Positions 18,401 to 25,559 of a stretch of 64,000 nucleotides of DNA are shown piece by piece (position 1 is the stretch's first letter; the number at the start of each line of letters is the position of its first letter). Location of the stretch: contig NZ_FCOM02000001.1 in the NCBI RefSeq assembly GCF_001544695.2, forward strand, positions 248,001-312,000. The letters are read 5' to 3'. The notes below the pieces were generated by a model. The model worked only from the letters and a program-made list of their open reading frames with translations. It made no database searches and was not told where the DNA came from. The DNA is from Caballeronia arvi (lineage in GTDB: Bacteria > Pseudomonadota > Gammaproteobacteria > Burkholderiales > Burkholderiaceae). A program made the translations under genes and the position numbers.

Positions 18401-19985
18401 GCAAGACCCGTATGCAGCGCCGTGGCCGATGTCGCCCGGCGCGCGCGATGCGCAGTCGAATGCCTACGCGCCGCCGCCTGCCGCCAGCACGAAGAAACAG
18501 GCATCGTCGCGCAAAGGCACGGCCGCTCGTCCCGTCCCTCCCGCCGATCCCTACGCGTACGGCGCGCCCCCGCAGCAGTACGCGCAAGCGCCCTACGGCC
18601 AGCAGCCCTATTACCCGCAGCCGCAACAGTACGCGCCGCCGCAATACGCGCAGCAGCCGTACATTCCGCAGCCGCCCGCGGGCTATGCGCAGCCGTATTA
18701 CCCGTCGCAGGCGCAGCCTTCGCAGCGCGCCGCCAGCGCCGCGACGATGAGCGCGGGCGGTGTTCCCGCGCCGGTCGCGAATTCGCAGACGGCGGGCGTC
18801 GCGGAGGAACTCGCGCAAATCAATCGCGAGCAGGCGAGCACGATCTCCGGCGGCCTCATCTTCCGCAGCCGCGATGGCGAAGACGGCCTCTCGAATCTCA
18901 CCGATATCGAAGCGCCCGTCGAAGGCCGCATCAAGGCGGGCAACGGGCACGTGATCGTGCGCGCGACGCCCGTCACGCTCGATGCCGGCACGGCGGCCAG
19001 CACGCAGAACACGCTCGCGCGCTTCGGCTCCGGGCTGGGCGCGGTCGCCACTCCGCCGACGAACAACTACGGCTCGCAGACGGCGACGGGCGTCGGCCTC
19101 GCGGTCGGCTATGAGAATCGCAATTTCAAGGGCGATGTCGGCACCACGCCGCTCGGCTTTCGCGAAACCAATGTCGTCGGCGGGTTGCAGTATCAGAACG
19201 CGATCACCGACAAGGTGTCGTACTCGCTCGCCATCGCGCGCCGCGCCGTCACCGACAGCCTGCTGTCCTACGCCGGCACGCGCGACGCGGGCGCGGGCCT
19301 CGAATGGGGCGGCGTCACATCGACGGGCGCGCGCGCCGACTTCGCCTGGGACGACAGCACGAGCGGCGTCTATGTGAACGCGGCGTACCAGTTCCTCGAC
19401 GGCAAGAATGTCGCGACCAACAACGCGGTGAAGGGCGGCGGCGGCATCTATACGCGCATCATCAAGGATGCGGACCAGACGCTCACGATCGGCGCGAACA
19501 CCACGCTGATGCACTACGACAAGAACCTCTCGTACTTCACCTACGGACAAGGCGGCTACTTCAGCCCGCAGCAGTACGTGATTCTGAACTTTCCGGTCGA
19601 GTACACGGGACGCTCGGGGCTCTTCACGTACGACCTGAAGGGCTCGATCGGCGTGCAGCATTACCGGCAGGACGAGTCGAACTACTTCCCGACGAACTCG
19701 ACGTATCAGGCACGCGCCGCCTCCTCCGGCGCCACGCCGGACGCGGGCGCGGTCTATCCCGGCCAGAGCAAGACGGGCGTGTCGTACTCGCTCAGCGCGA
19801 CGGGCGAATACCAGCTCGCGCCGCAACTCGCGTTCGGCGCGACGGCATCGTTCGGCAACGCGTATCAGTATCGCGAATGGCTCGCCGCTGTGTACGTGCG
19901 CTACAGCTTCACGCGTCAGGCTGGCGCGCAGCCGGTGTTCCCGCCGCAGGCGTTCAGCTCACCGTATCTGTCGATGTCGAACTGA
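15408..19985 (+). CDS. bcsC: BcsC, outer-membrane cellulose export protein with a Pro/Gln/Tyr-rich linker
   Basis: BcsC carries cellulose through the periplasm and outer membrane. The 1525-residue protein has a signal peptide (1-24), tetratricopeptide repeats over about 40-835, and a C-terminal 16-strand-type porin domain (about 1130-1525) starting after the conserved EINREQ-like segment (ELAQINREQASTISGGLIFR) and ending in a YSF-type barrel strand. Between them, about 880-1110 is a low-complexity segment dominated by Pro, Gln, Tyr and Ala, with repeated YPQQQ/QPY. E. coli BcsC is about 1160 residues, so this linker explains most of the extra length. It is the last gene of the operon. Confidence 0.95.
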   Translation: MLIQTKKRVIAAMLTAAPALAFAQAATDPLTVLIDQGKYWQSHKRGDLAEQAWQKVLRINPKQPDALFGMGMVLADRKDGSGAQQYLAQLRQVAPNYPNIDELGRRLGETSSRDQTVNDARRLAQSGQSASAVQEYKRAIEGKPATPQLQLEYYQALAATPQGWDEARRGLEQLARQYPDDPRYQLAYAQHLTYRDTTRRDGIARLAKLANDSSVGADAKKSWRQALLWLGARASDAPLYQAYLQVSPDDAAVKARFDSMVQQDKTARERSQADAAVDARGRVVAEGFTALDRGDLVTARAKFSTVLAGDPNDADALGGMGVAALKQERFSEARTYLERASRAGNPARWKDALTSATYWTYTSDAIGARSNGQIAQAKALFERAIATNPSDVTAQVLLGEMLLANGDPRGAEAAYRMALRRQADNPDAIRGLVGALAAQGRGDEALEFANRLNTEQQAKAGGINKLRGEAQAAQARAAEARGDLGTARSLFEDALLNNPDDPWLRLDLARIYVRQGAVGNARSMMDGLVATHPDMTDALYASALLSAETQDWSAGLAQLDRIPAAQRTNAMTALQHRLWVQQQAELATRAAAAGQRQQAVAILRRAEPVAAGNAELTGAIASAYVKAGDPARALALVRGAIANAPNDTGLLLQYAGILSATQQEAELGSVMRRLQSMPLTTQQRADFNNLNVGIVVARADAVRRTGDLAAAYDVIAPWLAAMPDNADLQAALGRMYTSAGDDRSALTCYRNALSRRPDDVGLQTAAMSAASGTRDFRLAESYANEAYRAAPNDPGVLAAIGRMYRAQGKLDLAAQFLQRSLVAANTPVQAAAPGQTRGNVPPGWETAMSRIGSNPLPGTNPFEGKTAVDTASNPALASGASYRQALPQSYSQPVPTYLPPPQPAPYTVPYNAPAPQPAPRPAASGGYGPDTYGSGQSGAPLQPYPGQDAGASGAYPAQGYQPYPQQQYQQPAYPQQAYQQQQGYPQQQPYPQQQPYAAQDPYAAPWPMSPGARDAQSNAYAPPPAASTKKQASSRKGTAARPVPPADPYAYGAPPQQYAQAPYGQQPYYPQPQQYAPPQYAQQPYIPQPPAGYAQPYYPSQAQPSQRAASAATMSAGGVPAPVANSQTAGVAEELAQINREQASTISGGLIFRSRDGEDGLSNLTDIEAPVEGRIKAGNGHVIVRATPVTLDAGTAASTQNTLARFGSGLGAVATPPTNNYGSQTATGVGLAVGYENRNFKGDVGTTPLGFRETNVVGGLQYQNAITDKVSYSLAIARRAVTDSLLSYAGTRDAGAGLEWGGVTSTGARADFAWDDSTSGVYVNAAYQFLDGKNVATNNAVKGGGGIYTRIIKDADQTLTIGANTTLMHYDKNLSYFTYGQGGYFSPQQYVILNFPVEYTGRSGLFTYDLKGSIGVQHYRQDESNYFPTNSTYQARAASSGATPDAGAVYPGQSKTGVSYSLSATGEYQLAPQLAFGATASFGNAYQYREWLAAVYVRYSFTRQAGAQPVFPPQAFSSPYLSMSN
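18060..18740 (+). repeat. Low-complexity Pro/Gln/Tyr-coding tract in bcsC
   Basis: Imperfect repetition of TATCCGCAGCAGCAG-like units encodes Tyr-Pro-Gln-rich sequence between the TPR array and the beta-barrel. The densest part is about 18270-18400. The reading frame stays open throughout. Confidence 0.8.
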
Positions 19986-20043
19986 TGTTTCCGCACGCGC
20001 GTTTCGCTTGCGGCGAGGCGTGCGTGCGCGCACGATCAGCCGC

Positions 20044-21000
20044 ATGATGAAAACGCCCGGCGCGCTCCTCGCGAACAACGATCAGTTCCTGCGCGACCTG
20101 CAGCTCTTCTGCATCGTCGCGCGGCGGTCCAGCTTCATCGCCGCCGCCACCGAGACCGGCATCTCGCCGGCGCATGTGAGCAAGCGCATCGCGATGCTGG
20201 AAACGGCGCTCGGCGTGAAACTCTTCATGCGCACGACGCGCCGCGTCTCGATCACGAGCGACGGCGAAGCGGCCTTCCAGTGGGCGCAAAAGATTCTGGA
20301 CGACGTACAGGGCATGGCCGATGCCTTCGCCGGCCTCGACGATCCGCGCGGCGTCCTGCGCATCGGCACGAGTCTGCGGCTCGGGCGCGAGCACGTGTCG
20401 CCCGCGCTCGTGCTGCTGCGGCGGCGTCATCCGGGACTCGAAATCTGGCTTGAGCTGCTCGACCGGCGCGTCGATCTCGTCGGCGAGAACTTCGATATCG
20501 ACATACGCGTCGGTGAAGTGCAGGAGCCGCATCTGATCGCGCACAAGATCGTCGAGAGCTTTCGCGTGCTCGCCGCCGCGCCCGCCTATCTCGAACGGCG
20601 CGGCACGCCGAAGACGCTCGCCGAGCTCGCGCAGCACGACTGCCTGCCCTTTCGCGGACGCGATCAGCGCTTCGGTGTCTGGCGTCTCGCCGGCCCAAAC
20701 GGCGAGGAAAGCGTGAAAGTGACGGGACCGGTCGCGTCGAACCATAGCGACATCGTGCGGCAATGGGCCGAGCAAGGCTTCGGCATCGTGATGGGTTCCA
20801 TCTGGGACGTCGCGTCCAGTCTGCAGAACGGCACGCTCGTGCCGGTGCTGCCCGCGTACCGCCAGCGTGCGGACGTGTGGGCGGTGACGTCGGCACGCTC
20901 GTCGCATTCCGCGAAGATCCGCGTCTGTATCGACTTCCTCAAAGAGCAACTGACGAGCGGACCGTACGCGCTCGTGACATCCGGCATCGCAGGATTCTGA
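20044..21000 (+). CDS. LysR-family transcriptional regulator
   Basis: This is a DNA-binding regulator of about 318 residues. The N-terminal winged helix-turn-helix includes AAATETGISPAHVSKRIAML and KLFMRTTRRVS; the C-terminal effector domain has the usual PBP2 layout (LRIGTSLRLGREHVSP, QWAEQGFGIVM). The start at the ATG at 20044 (or 20047) is preferred over an upstream frame entry at 20008, since family members begin a few residues before the first helix. It lies 58 bp after bcsC on the same strand. Whether it regulates cellulose or the iron genes downstream cannot be told. Confidence 0.88.
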   Translation: MMKTPGALLANNDQFLRDLQLFCIVARRSSFIAAATETGISPAHVSKRIAMLETALGVKLFMRTTRRVSITSDGEAAFQWAQKILDDVQGMADAFAGLDDPRGVLRIGTSLRLGREHVSPALVLLRRRHPGLEIWLELLDRRVDLVGENFDIDIRVGEVQEPHLIAHKIVESFRVLAAAPAYLERRGTPKTLAELAQHDCLPFRGRDQRFGVWRLAGPNGEESVKVTGPVASNHSDIVRQWAEQGFGIVMGSIWDVASSLQNGTLVPVLPAYRQRADVWAVTSARSSHSAKIRVCIDFLKEQLTSGPYALVTSGIAGF

Positions 21001-21442
21001 GACGCGCCCGGCGCAAACGGCGAAATTCTCATCCGCCACTTTTTGTCCGTAATTTCCCCGCATCAAAGCGTCGATAGTGACACATCAGCCCAAGACCCTT
21101 GTCGCGCAAGGCCGAGCGGCCGATTTCATCGCGCCGCATCGGCATTCATTACAAATCTTACGTTGCGCCGACGTCACGAAGTCCGGCAAAAAGACCCGAC
21201 TTTTGTGACGTTTATTTCCAAATATTTGTTGCAACATGTAATGATACTGATTCGCATTTAATCAATCGCGGCGACAGGCTGACCCAATCAGGCGCGCTGC
21301 GAACACCGGGCGCTTCCAGGGCGCCGCCGCCGGTTCTCGACGACGTCGCCCGCTCCGCTTTCATTTCTGTTCGATCACATCGGCAGCGAAAACCCGCTTC
21401 GCTGCCGATTCGGAATTCACTAACAAGTATCAGGGAAACGAC
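21001..21442 (+). promoter_or_regulatory. Promoter region of the siderophore receptor (442 bp)
   Basis: No gene is seen. The stretch becomes AT-rich at 21170-21265 and contains a Fur-box-like sequence, listed separately. The 160-nt leader between that site and the receptor ATG is GC-rich with no clear terminator hairpin. Confidence 0.6.
21238..21260 (+). promoter_or_regulatory. Candidate Fur box
   Basis: The sequence TAATGATACTGATTCGCATT reads as successive GATAAT-like hexamers (AATGAT, ACTGAT, TCGCAT, TTAATC), resembling the ferric-uptake-regulator site. It sits in the AT-rich promoter region before the TonB-dependent receptor, where iron repression is expected. Confidence 0.6.
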
Positions 21443-23707
21443 ATGTTGAGGAAGAAGCCGCTCGCCGCGGCATTGATGACTATTGCCGCGGTTCCCGTGG
21501 CCACGCCGCTCTATGCCCAGACGGCACCTCAAGCAGCACAATCCGCGCAATCCGCACCGCAGAATTCTCCGCCCGCACAGCAAGTCGCACAGGCCGCTCC
21601 CGCCGACAACGCTACCGCCACCGCACCCGAAACCGCCGCCCTGCCCGCCGTCAGAGTGACAGGCCAGGCCGACGCGCCCGATTTCCAGGCGGACGTTTCG
21701 AGCGTCGGCGCTAAGGTGCCGACCGCGCTGCGCGACATTCCGCAGGCGGTCGTCGTGGTGCCGAAGGCGGTGCTGCAATCGCAGGCGGTGAGCTCGTTCT
21801 CCGATGCACTGCGCAACGTGCCGGGCGTGACGCTCGGCGCGGCGGAAGGCGGCCAGATCGGCAACAACATCAACCTGCGCGGCTTCTCGGCGCGCACGGA
21901 TATCTATCTCGACGGCTTCCGCGATCGCGGCCAGTATTACCGCGATACGTTCAACCTCGAATCGATCGACGTGCTGTACGGCCCGTCGTCGCTGTACTTC
22001 GGGCGCGGCTCGACGGGCGGCGTCATCAATCAGGTCAGCAAGCAGCCGAACATGAAGCCGCGCGCCGATGTCTCCCTGCAGGCGGGCACGCACGACCGCT
22101 ATCGCACGACGGTCGACATCAACCAGCCGCTGACGGATACCGCCGCATTCCGCGTCAACGCGTTCGGCCAGTCGCTCGGCTCGACGCGCGACGAGATGCA
22201 CAACAAGGATTACGGCGTCGCGCCCGAAGTGAAATTCGGCATCGGCACGCCGACGCAGGTGACGCTGTCCGCGCTGATCCAGCACAACCGCGATCAGCCC
22301 GACTACGGCATTCCGCCGTTGAACGGCCACCCGGCGCCCGTCGATACGAAGACCTTCTACGGCTTCACCGATGACCGCACGATCCAGGACGTGCAGACGG
22401 TGAATGCGCGCATCGAGCATCGCTTCAACGACATGTTCACGCTGCGCAACCAGACGCAGTTCAGCCACTACAGCACCGAGGCGCGCGCGACCAACGCCGC
22501 CGCCGTGCTGACGGGGCCGCTCGGCACGTCGCCCGCGCTTTCGAACGGCAACTACACGACGCTGCCGCTCACGTCGCTCTTCGTGCGGCTGCAGGGCAAG
22601 GACCGCAACATCAACGATCACTCGGTCTACAACACGACCGATTTGCAGGGCAAGTTCGCGACCGGCTTCCTGAAGCACGATGTGCTCGCGGGCGTCGATC
22701 TGAGTCACGAAACGTATAGCAACCAGACCTTCACCGCGACGACGCCGGGCCTGCCGTCGAACACGCTCGCGATCGTCCCGCTCGTCAATCCGCCGTATGT
22801 GCCGCGTCCGTCGAACTATCGCGAAGTGGCGACCAATCTCGCGGAATCGAGCGCGAACGACATCGGCCTGTATTTGAACGACACGATCTCGATCGGCGAG
22901 CACTGGAAGTGGATCGGCGGCGTGCGCTGGGACCGCTACGAGGCGGCAATCAACAACTCGATCAACGCGCCGGGCTACGCGACGCAGACCAACTTCTTCA
23001 CGAGCGTGCGAACCGGCCTCGTGTGGCAGCCGGCCGACTGGCAGTCGTATTACGTGTCGTATGGCACGTCGTTCGATCCGTCGCTCGAAGCGCTCACGCT
23101 GACGAACGGCCAGCAGAACCTGCCGCCCGAGCACAACAAGTCGTATGAAATCGGTTCGAAATGGGATCTGCTGAACGGCGGGCTGTCGGTCACGCAATCG
23201 CTTTTCAGCATCGAAAAGACGAATGCGCGCACGCTGGCCTCGGACGGCACCTACTCTCTCGACGGCGATATCCGCGTGCGTGGCTATCAGTTGGGCGTCG
23301 CGGGCCACATCACGAAGCAGTGGCAGATGTTCGGCGGCTACACGTACATGGACGGCACCATCCTGAAGGCCTTCGACGGCACGCAGGGCAACGTGCCCGC
23401 CAACACGCCGAAGCACATGCTCACGTTCTGGACGACCTACGACTTCACGCCTCAATGGCAGATCGGCGGCGGGCCGTCGTATGTGTCGTCGCGCTATGCG
23501 GCGAACAACAATCTGGTGGAAGTGGGCGGCTACGTGCGCTGGGACGTGATGGCCGCGTATCATCAGAAAAGCTACGATATCCAGTTCAACGTGCTGAACA
23601 TGACGGACAAGAAGTACTACGACGCGCTGATTCCGTCGGACGGCGGGCGCGCGGTGCCGGGCCTCGGCCGCACGTTCCTCGCGACGTTGAATTACCGCTT
23701 CCATTGA
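21443..23707 (+). CDS. fiu: TonB-dependent catecholate siderophore receptor (Fiu/PiuA-like)
   Basis: This is an outer-membrane receptor for ferric siderophores, 754 residues. It has a signal peptide (1-26), an Ala/Gln-rich stretch, a TonB-box-like region (LPAVRVTGQ), a plug domain (RDIPQAVVVVPKAVL, NVPGVTLG, INLRGFSARTDIYLDGFRD, VLYGPSSLYFGRGSTGGVIN) and a 22-strand barrel ending with NYRFH. The next gene encodes the PiuC/YbiX dioxygenase that accompanies Fiu in E. coli and PiuA in Pseudomonas, which supports a catecholate receptor. A Fur-box-like site upstream suggests iron repression. The exact ligand is inferred. Confidence 0.88.
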   Translation: MLRKKPLAAALMTIAAVPVATPLYAQTAPQAAQSAQSAPQNSPPAQQVAQAAPADNATATAPETAALPAVRVTGQADAPDFQADVSSVGAKVPTALRDIPQAVVVVPKAVLQSQAVSSFSDALRNVPGVTLGAAEGGQIGNNINLRGFSARTDIYLDGFRDRGQYYRDTFNLESIDVLYGPSSLYFGRGSTGGVINQVSKQPNMKPRADVSLQAGTHDRYRTTVDINQPLTDTAAFRVNAFGQSLGSTRDEMHNKDYGVAPEVKFGIGTPTQVTLSALIQHNRDQPDYGIPPLNGHPAPVDTKTFYGFTDDRTIQDVQTVNARIEHRFNDMFTLRNQTQFSHYSTEARATNAAAVLTGPLGTSPALSNGNYTTLPLTSLFVRLQGKDRNINDHSVYNTTDLQGKFATGFLKHDVLAGVDLSHETYSNQTFTATTPGLPSNTLAIVPLVNPPYVPRPSNYREVATNLAESSANDIGLYLNDTISIGEHWKWIGGVRWDRYEAAINNSINAPGYATQTNFFTSVRTGLVWQPADWQSYYVSYGTSFDPSLEALTLTNGQQNLPPEHNKSYEIGSKWDLLNGGLSVTQSLFSIEKTNARTLASDGTYSLDGDIRVRGYQLGVAGHITKQWQMFGGYTYMDGTILKAFDGTQGNVPANTPKHMLTFWTTYDFTPQWQIGGGPSYVSSRYAANNNLVEVGGYVRWDVMAAYHQKSYDIQFNVLNMTDKKYYDALIPSDGGRAVPGLGRTFLATLNYRFH

Positions 23708-23715
23708 TATGAGCG

Positions 23716-23744
23716 CACGCGCGCCGTGAAGTGCGGCGCGCGTG
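23716..23744 (+). other. GC-rich hairpin between receptor and dioxygenase genes
   Basis: A perfect 11-bp inverted repeat (CACGCGCGCCG / CGGCGCGCGTG) with a 7-nt loop lies in the 53-bp gap. No T-run follows, so it is more likely an mRNA-processing or stability element than a full terminator. Confidence 0.6.
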
Positions 23745-23760
23745 AGCCGAGCTGATAAAA

Positions 23761-24444
23761 ATGATCCTCTCGATACCGAACGTGCTCTCCCCCGAAGACG
23801 CCGCCGCGATGCGCGCGCGTCTCGAAGCAAGCGAATCATGGGTCGATGGCCGCGCGACCGCCGGCTATCAGGGCGCGCCGGTCAAGCGCAACATGCAGAT
23901 CGCGGAAGGCTCGCCGATCGCGCTCGAAATGGGCGATGCGATCGTCGGCGCGCTGGAGCGTCATCCCCTTTTCATCAGCGCGGTGCTGCCCAATCGCGTG
24001 TATCCGCCGCTATTCAATCGTTATGAAGGCGGCATGCATTTCGGCAGTCATGTCGATGGTGCGATTCGCATCGTGCCCGGTCATGGCGCGCGCGTGCGTA
24101 CCGATGTATCCGTCACGCTGTTTCTCACGCCGCCCGAAGAGTACGACGGCGGCGAGCTCATCATCGAAGATACCTACGGCGTGCAGGAAGTGAAGCTGCC
24201 GGCGGGACATGCGATCGTCTATCCGGCGACGAGCCTGCATCAGGTGCGGCCCGTCACGCGCGGCGCGCGCGTGTCGAGCTTTTTCTGGGCGCAAAGCCTC
24301 GTGCGCGACGATGGACAACGTGCGCTGCTCTTCGATCTCGACAACTCGATCCAGCGCCTCAACGCCACCAACGGCGACGAAGCCGCGAAGCGCTCGCTGG
24401 TCGGCTGCTATCACAACCTGTTGCGCATGTGGAGCGATACGTGA
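23761..24444 (+). CDS. piuC: Fe(II)/2-oxoglutarate-dependent dioxygenase PiuC/YbiX
   Basis: This is a 227-residue PKHD-type hydroxylase found beside catecholate siderophore receptors. The iron-binding facial triad is visible: His97 and Asp99 in HFGSHVD and the distal His160 in TSLHQVRPV, with Arg170 (in [10 protein letters not shown]) as the likely 2-oxoglutarate anchor. The fold core [20 protein letters not shown] is typical. It lies 53 bp after the receptor gene and is probably cotranscribed. Its cellular substrate is not firmly established in any organism; a role in iron release or siderophore handling is inferred from the pairing. Confidence 0.92.
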   Translation: MILSIPNVLSPEDAAAMRARLEASESWVDGRATAGYQGAPVKRNMQIAEGSPIALEMGDAIVGALERHPLFISAVLPNRVYPPLFNRYEGGMHFGSHVDGAIRIVPGHGARVRTDVSVTLFLTPPEEYDGGELIIEDTYGVQEVKLPAGHAIVYPATSLHQVRPVTRGARVSSFFWAQSLVRDDGQRALLFDLDNSIQRLNATNGDEAAKRSLVGCYHNLLRMWSDT

Positions 24445-24445
24445 T

Positions 24446-25405
24446 TCACGCGGCGCGCAGCACGTTCGCGCGCTTCGCGTCCACTTCGGCAAGCAGGGCT
24501 TCATCGCGCGCGATCACATCCGGCAGATGCGCGCGCAGAAACTCCACCCACGTGCGCGTTTTCGCATCGACGAACTTGCGCGACGCATAAAGCGCGTAGA
24601 GATTCGTGCGCTGCAAGGTATGGCGCGGCAGCACGCGCACGAGCGAGCCGTTGCGCAAGCCCTCGATCGCCGCATAGAGCGGCAACATGCCGATGCCCAT
24701 GCCTTCGCGAATCGCCACCACCAGCGATTCCGCGATGTTCACCTGCACCGGCCCGCTGATCTGCAAGGTCTCGCGTCCATCGGGGCCTTCGAGGGTCCAT
24801 TCGCGCGCGGGAAACGCGGGCGTCTGCAAGGTGAGGCAATCGTGCTGCGCGAGATCGGCGGGCACATCGGGCGCGCCGCGCGAACGGATATATTCCGGCG
24901 ATGCGCACAAGATGCTGAAGGTCGCGCCAAGATTGTGCGAGATCACTTCCGAATCCGACAACGCGCTCGCCGACACCACGGCGACATCGCTGCTGCCTTC
25001 GAAGAGATCGGGCATGCGTTGCGACAGCGTCAGTTCGACTTTCACATCGGGATGCGACGCGCGATATCGTGCGATGGCCGGCAGGATGTAATGCTGGCCC
25101 ACGCTCGCGAAGCTGAACATGCGCAGCGTGCCCGACGGATGCTCGTGCGCGCAGCTCGCTTCTTCTTCCGCTCCGTCGATATCGGCGAGAATCTGCCGCA
25201 CGCGCTTCAGATAACGCTCGCCCGCCGATGTCAACGCGAGACGCCGCGTCGAGCGGTTCATCAGGCGCGTGCGCAAATGGCCTTCGAGTTCTGAGACGGC
25301 GCGCGACATCGCACCGGTCGTCGAGTTCATCGACTGAGCCGCAGCCGTGAAGCTGCCGGCTTCGATCACGCGGGTAAAGACCCGCATGTTCTGTAGGGTA
25401 TCCAT
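24446..25405 (-). CDS. LysR-family regulator divergent from the FUSC exporter
   Basis: This is a 319-residue LysR regulator. The winged helix-turn-helix is MRVFTRVIEAGSFTAAAQSM through LEGHLRTRLMNRSTRRLALT, and the effector domain follows. Its stop lies two bases from the piuC stop, so the two genes converge. Upstream it is divergent from the FUSC exporter with about 110-150 bp between starts, the arrangement seen for AaeR and aaeB, so it probably controls that exporter in response to an aromatic acid. The effector is not known. Confidence 0.9.
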   Translation of the reverse strand: MDTLQNMRVFTRVIEAGSFTAAAQSMNSTTGAMSRAVSELEGHLRTRLMNRSTRRLALTSAGERYLKRVRQILADIDGAEEEASCAHEHPSGTLRMFSFASVGQHYILPAIARYRASHPDVKVELTLSQRMPDLFEGSSDVAVVSASALSDSEVISHNLGATFSILCASPEYIRSRGAPDVPADLAQHDCLTLQTPAFPAREWTLEGPDGRETLQISGPVQVNIAESLVVAIREGMGIGMLPLYAAIEGLRNGSLVRVLPRHTLQRTNLYALYASRKFVDAKTRTWVEFLRAHLPDVIARDEALLAEVDAKRANVLRAA

Positions 25406-25559
25406 CGAACCGTCATATTGCCTGGGGAAACGCTATTGTCCGCCTTCCCATGGGGCCGATTGTTGTTGAATCAGGAAAGAATGTTCCCGGATTCGCACAT
25501 TAATCCGGCGAAATGTCTTGCCTACAATCGGCGCCTTTCATGAACGACCGGAAGTGCGC

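Noticed and set aside
15312..19826. A 1504-codon open frame on the minus strand opposite bcsC
   Set aside because: It is Arg/Ala/Leu-rich low-complexity sequence antisense to a well-recognised gene. GC-rich codon bias keeps the antisense frame open; no ribosome binding site or domain is seen.
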